Positions 10,611 to 21,930 of a DNA stretch of 64,000 nt are shown here, piece after piece. The notes beneath the pieces are model-generated. The model saw nothing but the letters and a program-made list of their open reading frames with translations. It did not search any database and was not told the DNA's origin. Positions within the stretch are counted from its first letter, which is position 1. Every line of letters starts with the position of its first letter. Location: the NCBI RefSeq assembly GCF_963678635.1, contig NC_087064.1, positions 73,779,465 through 73,843,464 of the forward strand, read 5' to 3'. This stretch comes from Symsagittifera roscoffensis. Lineage: Eukaryota; Xenacoelomorpha; Acoela; Convolutidae. The translations under genes were made by a program, and so were the position numbers.

Positions 10611-12660
10611 GCATCACTTACATCATCATGGTTTATTTAGTTGTTGATTTCGATTGAGATATTTTTCATCTTCTGAATAGTGTGTTTGATTTCTAGTGAA
10701 GTGACTCTCATTTGAAATATTTTTGTTTTTGTTTGGAAAAAGTGGAATTCTTAATAAGATCTGTTTGAAATTTTTTGAGCCACTTGTTGAGCATGTTGTT
10801 GCTCTTGAGATCAGTTTTGATGACAAATGGGAGTGTAGTGCCATTGTATGGGATCCTTTTTACGGTATTATAATTATTGTTCATTTTTAAAAATCTCTAA
10901 TTGGTTGATTCCAATTGTATAACTTTAGTGGTTTGCGAATAATTGAGTTTTTTATGCGTTTACCTTCATTGGATGATGCTGTTGTGGCTTCTGATTCGGA
11001 AAAATATTTTTGATTGTGTGGTTTTTTTCGTCGTTAATAAAGATCTCGTTGATAAAGACATTTTTCATCTTCCGAACAGTGTGTTTGGTTTCTAGTGAAC
11101 TGTTTCTCATGTGAAATATTTTTGTTTTGTTGGAAAAAAGGGGAATTCTAATGCAATCAGTTTGAGATTTTTTGAGATACTCGTTGAGCATGATGTTGCT
11201 CTTGAGATTAGTTTTGTGTTGTAACGAGCATGAGATTGTGTCATTTGATTGTTGATATTAATATTCGTAAAATGTAAATATGAGTTGAAAAATAATTGTC
11301 ATTTTTATATTTTGATTTGTTAAAGGGACGTTTTTCAGCCATTGGTCTTTAAATTTGCTAACCCATATGTGAATATTTTAGTGCAACGGATTGTTTAAAT
11401 ATTGATTGTTATGTTGTTGATTGAAACATAGTGTTCTTTTTGTTGTGAGTTGTTGTATTTGTTGATGTATAGTTAAAATAATTTGTTGTTTTGTTGTGGG
11501 TATTGTTTAAACAATTTCTTCCTTTACAACCAGTGATGACCTTTAGATATCTTGTTGGTGAAATTCGTAGTTTCGTTCATTTTTTAGTAATAATTAATGT
11601 CGGTCTTTAACTTTATTAAATTTTCTGTCAATAAACATTCTGTTGTAATTTGAAGAAGTAGTGTCGGTTGTTAACGGGATTATTTTCAAGTATTCTTTAA
11701 GTATTGAGTTGGTTTTAATTGCTGCGATGGAGAAATCGTTTGTATATTGAAAAATAAAATGTGGCACCATTCTGGGACACCTACATAATCTGTTTCGTCT
11801 GCTAGAACTTCTTCTTTGTCACTTTTTGGTCTAAAATTTTGTCTTGCTTGTGCAACTAGGTCTAGGTTATGTTGGAAGTAATTTATTACAAACCATGCTA
11901 GGATTGTTTGTAGATCAACTTTTATTAGTTTTCATATTTCAATGTCAGTGAGTGTTTCCCGAATCGAGTTTAAAAGTCTTGAAAATCGGTTAACTTCTCG
12001 TCTTAAATTTGCTTGTCGGGATGACTTTGGTGGATATACATAAAGAGTTTGATTTGCCTCTAATATTGAAATGTAAGTATAAATGATGGAGCAAACATCA
12101 TTCGTGAAGATTGAGCTGGCTCTTTCTGAATTTTGATGTTCAATACCTTTGATGTCTTTTGTGAACACTTTCGAAAAATCTAATAAAATGTTTTTGCTTT
12201 GGTGGTTGGTTTGATGATTGTGGTAGTAAAATTTTGATAGCGAATTTGCTATAGTGTGCGGATGTATTGCCTAAACCTAAAATGTAGGAGTCAATAATTA
12301 TTTCTGTATTTTTACTTCTGCAATTTTTGTTTTTTTTTTAATGGCTATTTTTTTTTTGGAGAAATTTTATGATTAAGTTGTGACAAAATTAAACTTGTCC
12401 TCTTGATGGATTTTTTTTGGGTTTGATGACGAATGGGAGTGTAGTGCCATTCTCAAATTTTTTGTGGTATGGGATCATTTTTTACCGTGTTGTATTTTTT
12501 GTTCAATTTTAAAAATCTCTAATTGGTTGATTCCAATTGTATAACTTCAGTGGTTTGCGAATAGTTAAGTTTTTTCTGCGTTTACCTTCATTGGATGATG
12601 CTGTTGTGGCTTCTGACTCGGAAAAATAACTTTGATTGTGTGCTATTTTTTTGTCGTTAA
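10610..12660 (-). repeat. third reversed copy of the gag-like sequence
   Basis: Read on the minus strand it carries the same order as 7,780-10,080: frame 12,168-11,932, then IIPLTTDTTSSNYN, then the Asn-rich block (11,191-10,952 and 10,844-10,626). A further partial piece at 12,420-12,660 repeats the region around 10,810-11,040. Differences from the other copies are more frequent, so this copy is older than the 2,590 bp tandem pair. Confidence 0.65.
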
Positions 12661-14890
12661 TAAAGATCGCGAAAATTTTTGAATTTTTGTTTGGTTGTTG
12701 AGTCAGATTCCGAAAAACAGTTTTTTTTCTGGAAATTTTTGATTTTTTTGCTATTGTTTTGATTTTATTGTTCTTTTTCTTGATTGGTTTTGGATCCAAT
12801 GTTTCCTACTTTTTGTTTGTATGGTGTAAGGGCGAGACTAAATCTTGCATCTTTAGCCGAACCATCATGGAGAATTATATTCTTGTTTAATTCCCAATTT
12901 ATCTCTTGACAAGTGTGAGAATGATTGATGGAAAATCCGGGTGTAAAATTCTACTTCTTAAGCTATTAGTTCCTACGATTTTTCGTGAGGTTATCTTAAT
13001 CGTAGGCGCAGATTGTCGTGAAAAGATGGGGCGTGGAGAGAATATATCTCTTCGGTGGAATGGTTTTATACTGCTCTCGATATTACTTCCATTTAAGTAA
13101 AATTTGAGCTTTTTGAATTGGGTTTGATTTGAGATCAAGTGTTGGAGAGTTTTGAATCAGTTCTGAGATTTGTTCCAAGCCTGGGTCAGTAGAGAGGTGG
13201 GCTCAAGTGAAAGATGAGTAACCAAAAATCTTCACTGTTTACCCTAAATGAAATTTTTAGTTTATAATAAATCGTCAGTTAATCCTTGGTCGTATTTAGG
13301 GGTGGAAAAGTGAATCGACGTTTGAGGTCTTTAGACACTACACTAGTTTTTTAATAGGTGGGGTGAAATTTTTCTTTATTGATTGAGGGGAAACCTTGAT
13401 GAACGAATGTTCATTGATTGTAAAGCTCTTGAATTGAAAAAGTTCTTGATTGAAAAACTTCAAAAGTTTAGATTTAGCTTATAAATTTAAAGATCCAAAG
13501 ATTAGCCTTAATGATTTTGGCTCAAACTCAAATTTTCAGGTGTAAATTAAATAAAGATAGGTCCTGAAAAAATATAATTCAAAAAAATTAAAGATTTATA
13601 GAACGGTTGGGTTTCAATTTTACAAAAAATTAGTTGTTCTAAGTTAGTTTTGTGTGTTTTAAGTCATGATAAACAATTACAAGAAAAGTTTTTAAGAAGC
13701 AAGGAACTTTTTACATTTTGAAAAAACTAATCGTAAATGCTTAACTTAGTAAGTTTTTCTTATAAAAATTCTAGAGTTTTTACAAAATTACAGCAGCTTT
13801 GAATGTTTTGAGTTGGATGGCAAGTTTGTAGTCAAATGGTTAATTATAAAACTATTAATTATACATCATAGTGAGATATTTTGCTTTAAAAGCTGTATTT
13901 ACTGCAACTCATTTTAATCAGTGAAAAAGTCCTGCAGAAGTAGCTTTGTTGAGGAATAGTCGTTGTAGTCCGCTTTTTGGTTTCACGATATATAAATGCG
14001 GTTTGTGGTCCTGGTTGTGAACTGGTGTCAGCTTCATAAGTCGTCTGAATAGATTAAACTTATTGAGACTTGAGTTTTTTGATATAATTTCTTTATTCCA
14101 TTTTGTTTTCGCTAAATCGAAATTAAGAGAGGTCTGTTCGAGCCTCGTTCCGTCGCATCAGTTGAGTTTGAGTCCGGAGTGGCTTTCTCATGCTATTCTT
14201 TCGGCCAGATATGTTGATGCAACTTCTTAGTATATTACCAATCCGAAACTTACTTTGATACTTCCTTGTCTCAATAGATCTAGTTATACTGGTTTTGTTG
14301 CGAGGTTTAGAATCAATAAAAAGCAAGTGTTTGTTAGGCTAAGTTTATTCTTCTCTGGCTGAAACTATGAATAGTTTCAGCTCTAGAATTTTTTGTAAGC
14401 TCCAGCCAGTAATTTTTTTACAGAGACAGAATATATTTGTATATAATAATTATTAGTTTTGAACTGGTTTCAATAGTCCTGTCGTTTCTTGTTTTCAGAC
14501 TAATTGCCTGCTTTGTCACAACAGTTTTTGTAATGTTTATGTTAGCTTAAAATTGTCATTTTTAGTCCAGTTTAGAATAAATAAAGATTGATACTGGCAA
14601 AAAAACTAGAATAAAACACTTCGTCTCAGAGGAATGGTCATTCCAAAACCAACTGAGCTTTTCAATTTTTCAAAATTTTAAATGCAAGTTAAACTCTTTG
14701 GAGTTTCAATTTCGGAACATTTTCGAAAATAAAAGATTTTTATGATAATTCGACAGGACAATTCAGAATTTTGTCTTGAAAGAGAAGCCTTCTTCCGATT
14801 TGTCCTTTTTTTGCATCAACATTTGCATCGTGAGCAATTTTTTTTTGAGAAAAAAATAATCTTATCGGTGGCACATGCATTCAATTTTTA
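12660..14890. other. 2.2 kb without recognisable gene
   Basis: AT-rich sequence inside the composite. Frames at 12,899-13,138 (minus), 12,906-13,100 (plus) and 14,123-14,326 (minus) overlap each other or lack any known motif. No transposase, repeat or RNA gene is seen. Confidence 0.5.
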
Positions 14891-15436
14891 TTTCACACAA
14901 AAAAAGCGAAACTAGGGCTAGTCTAGCTCTTTAGTATTTGGCATTCCAGCTCTTCTTTCTTGATTTTAAAAGCTGTTAAGTTTCAAAAAATTGATGAAAA
15001 GGTGGATTGAAGAATAAGCAATATCAAGGCTAGTCTAGCTCTTCATTACTTGGCATTCCAGTTCTATTTTGAAGTATTTGAAAGGGTGTTGGTTTTCAAT
15101 AATTGATAAAAAAAATGAATTGAAAAACAAGCAAAACCAAGGCTAGTCAATTTTTTCAGTACTTGGCATTCCAGCTCTTCTTTGTTGTTTTTGAAAGGCT
15201 GTTAGTTTTCAATAATTGATAAAAAATTGAACTGAAAATGAAGCAAAATCAAGGCTAGACTAGATCATCAGTACTTGGCATTCCAGCTTTTCGTTGTTGT
15301 TTTTGAAAGGCTGTTAGTTTTCAATAATTGATAAAAAAGTGAACTGAAAAAAAGCAAAATCAAGGCTAGACTAGATCATCACAACTTGGCATTCCAGCTT
15401 TTCGTTGTTGTTTTTGAAAGGCTGTTAGTTTTCATT
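14890..15436 (-). repeat. 113 bp tandem repeat array, right arm (about 5 copies)
   Basis: On the minus strand the units match the left array. TTGGCATTCCAGCT (with variants) recurs about every 107-113 bp at 14,938, 15,051, 15,164, 15,275 and 15,386. The copies differ more from one another than those in the left arm. At 15,436 the array stops abruptly inside homology to fragment C1, so this is a clean junction between array and Maverick. Confidence 0.85.
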
Positions 15437-15507
15437 AATGCAGCGAAAAGAACAAATCGCTTTATCTGCAGAAAAATTAACTACGTTGAGAAGGTTTTTC
15501 TCGGTGA

Positions 15508-15824
15508 TTGACCAATTCATATAGTTTCACAGATTCAAGTTTATTCAAAATGTTTGCTAGCAAACGAGGAGTTTATCTTGCCAAGCTAGTTTTAGTACCC
15601 AATTGTCAGCCCGTAGATCAGATGGATCTCAGGAAGGACTTACCTGAAGACGTTCAGAAATTAGTAAAAGAAAACTCAGTGAAAAAACCATATATCATGT
15701 AAAAGCTAAAAACGTCCCAGCCAATTATGTAGTGGAAATATTTGACAATGAAAATGATACTATTAATGTTTCTACTGGTTATACTCGATACGAGAGTTTT
15801 TTTACTGTACAGAATAAAAAATAA
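15508..15824 (+). pseudogene. small conserved Maverick protein of unknown function (copy C2)
   Basis: Same gene as 1,623-1,310. The first part has DLPEDVQKLVKENS; the second, after a frame change at the A run near 15,685, has NVPANYVVEIFDNEND and VSTGYTRYE and ends at TAA 15,822-15,824. Because both copies break at the same A run, the parental sequence may have been broken already, or the run may be misread in both. Length about 105 codons. No known domain. Confidence 0.6.
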
Positions 15825-16129
15825 TCATTTTTAGAACCATACTTTTTTGTCCTCAATAAGAAACGGTTGATATAGATAGATAGTCAGAGAGAGAGACAGA
15901 GATAAAATTAAATTGAAAACCTGGATGTTTGAAGCATCAGATGATGAGCCTGATGCAACTATAGTTATGGATTTTGTTTATGATTGAAATAACACAATTT
16001 TTTGTTTTGATGCCACTGTTCTCAGATGAGAAGTATTTTTCTCAAATGTATGTCTCAAATGACTTTAAGTTCAATTTTACTAAGCTTAAGTATCTATAAA
16101 CTTTCTTTGACGCAAATAAGTTGTGATGA

Positions 16130-17230
16130 AACGTCATTTTGGTTTTGCATATTTTCCGGTTTCGTTGGGTTTTCCGGTTTCGTGCTACAAAACCCAAGGA
16201 CATGAATAAAATTATTGATACATCGACAAGACTATTTATGGCAGTTTTAGGATATTTGGGATCCGGAAAAACAGACCTAATTATCAAAATATTGAAAAGA
16301 AAAATTTTTTTATCTCAAATTTTGGAGAGTATTTTTTACAACCTAATTTTACAACCTATTTTTCTTACAACCAAGATTTTCAACCTATACTTCAAACGCT
16401 ATACTACAAACCTTTACTTCAAACCTATACTTCCTACAGTTCAACGCTCAAAAAAATCGTAAAATTTGATGGATTTGATCGTTTGCGAAAAATTGGAAAC
16501 GTTCTGTTAGTGTTTGATGAATCATGCGACAAAAATTTACTAAATAAAGATTAGGTTAAACTGGCACGGCAGTAAGACTCAAGGGCTTGGTTGCTATCTA
16601 TGTTAAACAAAACTTATTCCAAAGCCGATGGTCACGAACGAGTTATTTGAACACATCTCATTTCATTTGATTCAAATCACCCCGTGATATTCAGCTTTTT
16701 GATCATACAAAATTCATATAAACTGGCTACAAAAAACACCTTCGGAAATCTACTTATCGATTTAAATCCCTGAACATCAGACTGTCTTAGCTATTGTTCA
16801 AACATAATACCTCCTCACCAGTCAATTTTCTATTTGCCGTTACATAAGGCAAAGGTGACACCCATCACAAATGAACGCGAAACAATTATCTATTCTGCAG
16901 CACATGGTACAATTGAATCTAAGTCAACTACAGAACTTTATTAGAAAATCATCAAATACTTCGGTCATAGCTTGCTCAACATTGTCAACGATAATGTGCC
17001 TGTTAGTATTCCAAGTCTTAAAAAACTCGAAGAAACATATGAGATTCTAATCATTCCGAAAACGATTCTGGAAAAAAAATGCTGTTAGATTGAGTTAACA
17101 AGGATTTTATCTAATCAGACAAAAACTTTATTTTTGTTTCAAGTAAAATTGACAGCACAAAAGTTTGTTCTGTTTCCAGAGCCTACTTATATTAGAGAAC
17201 AATCCCATCCAAATTTAGCTTGACAACTCC
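16130..17230 (+). pseudogene. Maverick packaging ATPase, broken (copy C2)
   Basis: The Walker A motif GYLGSGKT is at about 16,247-16,270 in the frame 16,139-16,462. In another frame a Walker B-like block, NVLLVFDESCD, follows near 16,499-16,531. Later blocks (TFGNLLIDLNP, then SIFYLP in the matching C1 sequence) correspond to YGHLLNDLTP and KFYLP of the ATPase at 27.6-28.4 kb. An extra stretch at 16,330-16,440 encodes short repeats of the kind LQPIFLTT. Multiple frame changes and stops mean it cannot work as written. In a live element it would power DNA packaging. Confidence 0.7.
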
Positions 17231-17543
17231 ATCAAACAAAACAAAACCACAACTGTCATACTTGAATCGTTTAAGATCCCTAATTGCAAGAACAACTAAT
17301 CCTTCAGTCATGCCAACCCCCGGAACACTTATCAATGCCACAGCAGAGAACAATCAGCAAGAACAAGCTCTCCTTCTCACAGAAGATGAGGGAAATGATC
17401 TGGAAACAAGTTCTGGGCTTAATGACGCTTCATCCACTTCATCCACTGAACGTGTTATGTTACAATTACAACTCATGAAGGAAAACAATCTTAAAGGAGC
17501 GAAAAAATTTCTGGAAATTTTTAAAAGTCAGAGCGAATCATAA
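17220..17543 (+). pseudogene. Ser/Thr- and charge-rich C-terminal tail, probably of the C2 ATPase
   Basis: An open frame of 107 codons with no upstream ATG. It is rich in Ser, Thr, Asn and Glu and ends MLQLQLMKENNLKGAKKFLE plus a short tail. The ATPase of Maverick A also ends in a ~60-residue low-complexity basic tail, and this frame starts where the ATPase homology fades. It could instead be a separate small gene. No domain is recognised. Confidence 0.35.
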
Positions 17544-17553
17544 TAAACAAAAA

Positions 17554-18011
17554 ATGAAGAATTTTACGTTGATAAAGTTCCAACCGGTCATAAGCCATTA
17601 GTTTTTTTGTATGATAAACAGCAACCAACTAAAAATTTTTATAACCCAGTCTTTACACTGATTTCGAGGACAGTCAAACTTGACGAACAGTTGGTTATAA
17701 ACAAGTACTTCAAAGTCGCGGTTCATTCAACGAAAACGGAACAAGCTCAACAAAAGCAAAGAAGCAGAGGTTCCACAATATCCCCTTTAATATCTACAGC
17801 CCTCCTTTGTCTTTTGAAACCGTCAACAAGTTCCAGCTCAAAAAGCAATAAAAGACGCAGAATCAGAAGGACTGTTGCAGACAGTGAAAGAAAACGGGCA
17901 GTGCAAAAAACCAAACGAGAAGAAGGAGCAGAAGAAGAAGACTCTGCTCCTCTTCTTCACCGGCTGAAGAAAAACCGGCTGAAGAAGATTACACCGGCCG
18001 AAGAAGATTAA
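17554..18011 (+). CDS. uncharacterised charged protein between ATPase and integrase (C2)
   Basis: The frame is open from about 17,554 through the first in-frame ATG at 17,607 to TAA at 18,009-18,011 (134 codons from that ATG). The front (PTGHKPLVFLYDKQQPTKNF) looks folded; the back is basic then acidic, with Ser runs, KRRRIRR and EEGAEEED. Its position between ATPase and integrase matches the gene at 28,480-28,880 in Maverick A, and a basic/acidic tail would suit a virion or DNA-binding protein, but no sequence similarity was seen. Function unknown. Confidence 0.4.
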
Positions 18012-18127
18012 CCCAGCTGAAGAGAAAAATTGCAAACTAAATTTACAAGTAAGAGTCCAGCATTCTTTGGCAGTGAACAGAACTTAAAAGAGGAATAAAA
18101 CATTTCACGAAGTAAAGTGAAACAATT

Positions 18128-18936
18128 TTACGTACAGAGCCTGCATATACAAAATATCGAACAGTTCGTCGCAAATACCCCGCCTCAAAGTGTTACTTTT
18201 TGACATAGACGAAATTTGGTCAATCGACCTAGCCTATGTTAATAAACTTGCCGATTATAACAATAACATTAAATATCTTATGGTTGCAGTGGATTGCATG
18301 TACCGCTATCTACGTGCACAACCATTGAAGTCAAAGTATGCTACCTCAACTGCGGAGACGTTCAAACAAATGATAAGAACGAAACAGCCACAAAAAGTCT
18401 GGTCAGATAAAGGCACAGAGTTCAAAGGGTTATTCAAAATTTTATGTGAGAAAAAAGGCATCAATCAAAACATATACAACAGATAGTGAAAAAAGTCGCG
18501 GAGGGAAACATTCGATCACTAAAAAGTTTGATTTATAAGTATTTAGATGACAATTGGACCTACTCTTGCATCGATAAGCTTCAAGATTTGTCAACACAAA
18601 AAATTCGAGAACAAACCGCGTCATCGAATTAGCCCCCAATATTGTGACAAAAAATATTGTTCCACGTCTAATTTCATTAAAAGCGGAACAATCATTGAAA
18701 CTAGTTCGCCGACCAAAGCTTTACGTTGGTAGTTTTGTTATCATAGCAAAAATTGACATCCCTTTTCCATAAGGATATAAACAATCCTTCACTGACGAAG
18801 TTTTTGAAATATTTGGCATAGCAACCAGGAACCCGCCGACTTATTATTTGATCGATGCCGATAAGGAACCAATAGAAGGTAAATTTTATGAACCCGAAGT
18901 AATCAGAGTATTGGAGAAGAAACGATCAAACTAAAC
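18128..18936 (+). pseudogene. Maverick retroviral-type integrase, nearly complete but broken (copy C2)
   Basis: Inserts element DNA by the DDE mechanism. The block IWSIDLAYVNKLADY (first catalytic Asp) is near 18,220-18,260 and VWSDKGTEFKGLF (second Asp) near 18,400-18,435. The catalytic Glu falls in EGNIRSLKSLIYKYLDDNW at about 18,500 after a frame change near 18,480. A second frame change lies near 18,585. The C-terminal domain (KLYVGSFVIIAKIDIP) carries an in-frame TAA at about 18,772 where the A copy has Arg-Lys (FRKGYK). The gene ends KKRSN at 18,934-18,936, next to the gap. The N-terminal zinc-binding part is missing or unreadable. Confidence 0.8.
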
Positions 18937-19136
18937 NNNNNNNNNNNNNNNNNNNNNNNNNNNNNNNNNNNNNNNNNNNNNNNNNNNNNNNNNNNNNNNN
19001 NNNNNNNNNNNNNNNNNNNNNNNNNNNNNNNNNNNNNNNNNNNNNNNNNNNNNNNNNNNNNNNNNNNNNNNNNNNNNNNNNNNNNNNNNNNNNNNNNNNN
19101 NNNNNNNNNNNNNNNNNNNNNNNNNNNNNNNNNNNN
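18937..19136. other. assembly gap, 200 N
   Basis: Exactly 200 consecutive N's. The sequence before ends in integrase C2; the sequence after starts inside PolB of Maverick A. The true distance and even the linkage of the two sides are unknown. The missing part should contain the polymerase domain end of PolB A and the terminal repeats of one or both elements. Confidence 0.98.
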
Positions 19137-21518
19137 CTCCAATATCGTTTCTTCCAACCTCAGTGTTTTTGAAAATTGGAGGAAAATTGGCAAATTTTGA
19201 TTTTAGCTCACCTGGAACAACTAAGTCGCACTGACCTTAGCCAAAAAGAGATTCATCTTTTATTTTTGCTAGAAGGGAGTCTGTAGAAAGAGGTCTTTTA
19301 TAGGGAGAGTGGGTTCTGACGTGATTTTTGATCTTGTCATTGGTTTTGAAACTTTCCCACCAGTCACACTACCACATTTCTTCCTCTTTGTATCCTTTCT
19401 TTCTAATGTATTCTCGTCGCATATCATCCATCTCTCTCTTCTTGTTTCCTAGCTCAATATCCTCTTATCTTAAGGAGGGACGAGCTTCTTGAGAGGAACA
19501 GAAGTGGTAGTAACATCCCATTGCTTCGAATATTGTTTTACAGTGATCGCAGTAACCATCAACATTAAAACAGTCGATTTTTTTCTGTTTTCCAGTTGTA
19601 AAAAAGCTCTCAATTTTACATTCTGGTCTTGCTTCTTGATAGAAAGACATGACCATATTCTCAAAGTTGCGAGTTCGATTTTGTCTAAAAAACAGGTAAA
19701 GTATTGATGTTAATCAGGTACCTGATGTTGTTTCAAATCAATGAGTTGATTTTTCTGAATTCGCAAGAATTGTGTTGACATATCTGCTTCTTCCGAATCA
19801 TCAATGCATTCGTTTTCGTACTCGAATTTGTTACTTGAATAATTCTTACCACGTTCGCTTAGCTGATCAATGATCTTTTTAATTCTTTCATTGACAGCTA
19901 CTTCAAAATCTGGAAATTTTGTTCTCATCTCCAGCTTATTTTTCTCAGCCAACAGCTCGAGTTTGCTTACAAAATCAATGATCAAGTTCTGTGGATCCTT
20001 GTTGTACAAAAAGATATGTTCATCAATCAGATTTGATGATATAGAGACTGAAATGGCGACATGTTGTCCAATCCAGGTAGTAGTTTGCGTCTCTTTTAGT
20101 TCCTCTGTAGGAGCACAAATCGACTCAAAGTCGAAAATTGTTAGATTATTGAAAAGCTTGTTCTCTTCAGAAACTGGAAAACTGAATCCTTCTAGCTTTT
20201 CAAACAAGGTTTCGCGAAGTTCATAGACGTTCTTTGGGTAAATAAGTTTCACTCGGTCCTTGCATCTCAGAAGATGTTTGTTGAGAAACTCAGATCTTTT
20301 GAAGAAAGTATCACAACTAGGACACCGGAAACACTTGAAGAAAGAATCAATATCATTTGTATGAATGATATGATTGTTAAATCTCAGTAATTTGATTGTT
20401 TTGTCAAATCTTCCAATACTTCGTCGAGCTAGTTCTCCTACATATTCTCCTTCTTGGATATCGAAATCGTATATAAAGTTGTTCCTTTGATCAATTTCCT
20501 CGACAACAGGTAAGTCTTCTACAGAAACTCCACGAAAACTTTTACGATCATAACCAGTTTTTGATATAAAATCTGTAAAGTATCTAGAAGTGTGAGAGTC
20601 GAGATCATTATGTCCGTTCATGTACATGGCCAATGCGCGGAAAAGACACAAATGATCTTTGTAAGGTTCCTTGTCTTTGTTAGATAAAAGACGATTCACT
20701 TGCGTATGTCGTAATAAAGGTTCGGGTAAGACAGAGTCCGGACATCCCATGGGGATGTTTTTCAGTAAAGCAGCAAAAATTGTGACGTTAGTAATTAACT
20801 TGAGTCTCCATTTTGTGTTTTGGCGTTCTTAGGTACATTGCTCCACAATATCAAATTTTTCTACTTTTCCTTGAATTTTTATCAAATCCGCTTGCGTACA
20901 AAGTAAGTGGGATTTTTCAAACAGAGTATAGTTTTCATGGGCGTAGAAATATCGATTTTCAGCAGTCTCAATATTTCGAAGAACAAAGCCCAGAGCAATG
21001 TTGATTTTGCCTGCAGAATCGAGCTTGTTGAAGACTTCTTCAAGTTTCTCGTTAATTATTTTAGTATCTAACTTGGACATTTGGAAGTTAAATACCTTAT
21101 GTCTCCCATTTTCCATCTCCGTATCCACCAAAAAATGTTGACAGGCACTAAGTTACTCCTTTAGTTTTTCACCATTTTCCCCTTCTTCCTCCACAATCTT
21201 GTTCAAGTCCGCTACAGTATCACTGGGTTTCCGTTGTTTTGCTCCATGTTCCTTTCTCCGTTGTTGCTGGAGAGAGTAGTAACTTGGGAACTCTTGTTCG
21301 GAAGAAGAACAAACCGTCGACTGCTTCGACCTTGGTTGAGCATGCTTCTTAGCCTTATGATAGCTCATTTCTTGTTGATTAAAAGTAAAATACTTACAAT
21401 CAGGGCAAGAAATAACTCCTTTAGAACAATTTTTCCAGTGTCGAGCTGCGTTTTGACAAATATACACATTTCCACAGTCTCCACACTTTACTTTCTCATT
21501 TCGGTTAAGGGCAGGCAT
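19137..21518 (-). pseudogene. protein-primed family B DNA polymerase, truncated (copy A)
   Basis: Replicates Maverick DNA. Order from the start: N-terminal Cys/His clusters (CGDCGNVYICQNAARHWKNC at about 21,490-21,430), a second zinc-finger-like block (CFRCPSCDTFFKRSEFLNKH), the Exo I motif FDFES with its catalytic Asp at 20,130-20,132, then the region before the fingers. Lesions: TAA at 21,153-21,155, a stop at 20,829-20,831, and a deletion of about 900 bp near 19,715 that, compared with copy B, removes Exo II, the terminal-protein region and polymerase motif A. Motifs B and C would lie in the N gap. Neighbour: a divergent cargo gene starts 410 bp away across a site-rich promoter. Confidence 0.85.
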
Positions 21519-21719
21519 TATCTAAAATTAATTGGGACTTTCGAAATGTTCCAAATTTAAAAACTTAAAGTACCAATTGAATGAAAATACTTAATTTTTT
21601 TCTTTTTGTGAAGTAACAAAATGTAAAATTTGAAGTAAAATGCAATTGACTGTTTCTGATTGGCAAACAAAATGAATGATTTAACCCAATAAAATAAGTG
21701 TTTTTATACTATCAATGAC

Positions 21720-21930
21720 GCCTACGCAATTATCTTTTTATGGTAATGACGTCAGTCTTTAAATAGAAGTGACGTCCCACCCATGCAACATTCCTTTTAT
21801 GGTAATGACGTCATCGCCTACGTCATTCCTTCGAAATTTCTAGAATTTTCCAGAAAAAGTTTCAACCAATCAGTACTAAGCAGTTTCTAGACATAACTTT
21901 GGATCCAAATTATTCATTTTTGAAAAATGT
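21720..21930. promoter_or_regulatory. divergent promoter of PolB A: CRE-like sites, heat-shock element, CCAAT box
   Basis: Between the PolB start (21,518, minus) and the cargo gene (21,929, plus). Two perfect TGACGTCA sites (about 21,746 and 21,807) and two related half-sites lie within 100 bp. At 21,833-21,855 there are five alternating GAA/TTC units spaced exactly 5 bp apart, the arrangement bound by heat-shock factor trimers. A CCAATCAG box follows at about 21,866. Binding is inferred from site consensus only. Confidence 0.5.

Larger units (their letters stand above)
3560..12660. mobile_element. duplicated and inverted remnants of a gag-like retroelement
   Basis: One parental sequence, about 1.5-2 kb long, can be followed several times here: forward at 3,560-5,190, 6,310-7,780 and 10,085-10,610; reversed at 5,190-6,300, 7,780-10,080 and 10,610-12,660. 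Landmarks are the start CAAGACAAAATTTTAGAC, the block IIPLTTDTTSSNYN, the block NQTHYSEDEKYLNRNQQ and a gag-like block ending near 5,190. No reverse transcriptase, integrase or LTR was found, so this is a gag-only remnant that has multiplied by local duplication. Confidence 0.55.
2860..15436. mobile_element. foldback-like composite: inverted 113 bp arrays around gag-like repeats
   Basis: A ~12.6 kb block whose two ends are arrays of the same ~113 bp repeat in opposite orientation (2,870-3,560 and 14,890-15,436). Both outer ends carry an ATTAAT...GAAAACT.ACAGCC-type edge. The interior is duplicated and inverted gag-like sequence (3,560-12,660) plus unique AT-rich DNA. Long inverted termini built of short direct repeats are a hallmark of foldback-type elements. 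No transposase was found and target-site duplications could not be assigned, so the call is structural only. It separates the inverted Maverick fragments C1 and C2. Confidence 0.4.
15436..18936 (+). mobile_element. Maverick/Polinton fragment C2
   Basis: Order on the plus strand: small conserved gene, packaging ATPase, a charged protein, retroviral-type integrase. Positions 15,436-17,231 are an inverted copy of 1,695-1. The left edge is cut by the 113 bp array. The right edge runs into the N gap, just where the integrase ends. Capsid genes, which would follow the integrase in Maverick A, are missing or lost in the gap. Confidence 0.75.

Noticed and set aside
12899-13138. 79-codon minus frame overlapped by a 64-codon plus frame
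   Set aside because: Both open in the same place, no homologous copy, no motif.
14123-14326. 67-codon basic minus frame
   Set aside because: No motif and no second copy; likely chance.
18903-19193. Open frame running through the N gap
   Set aside because: It consists of unknown residues; cannot be read.
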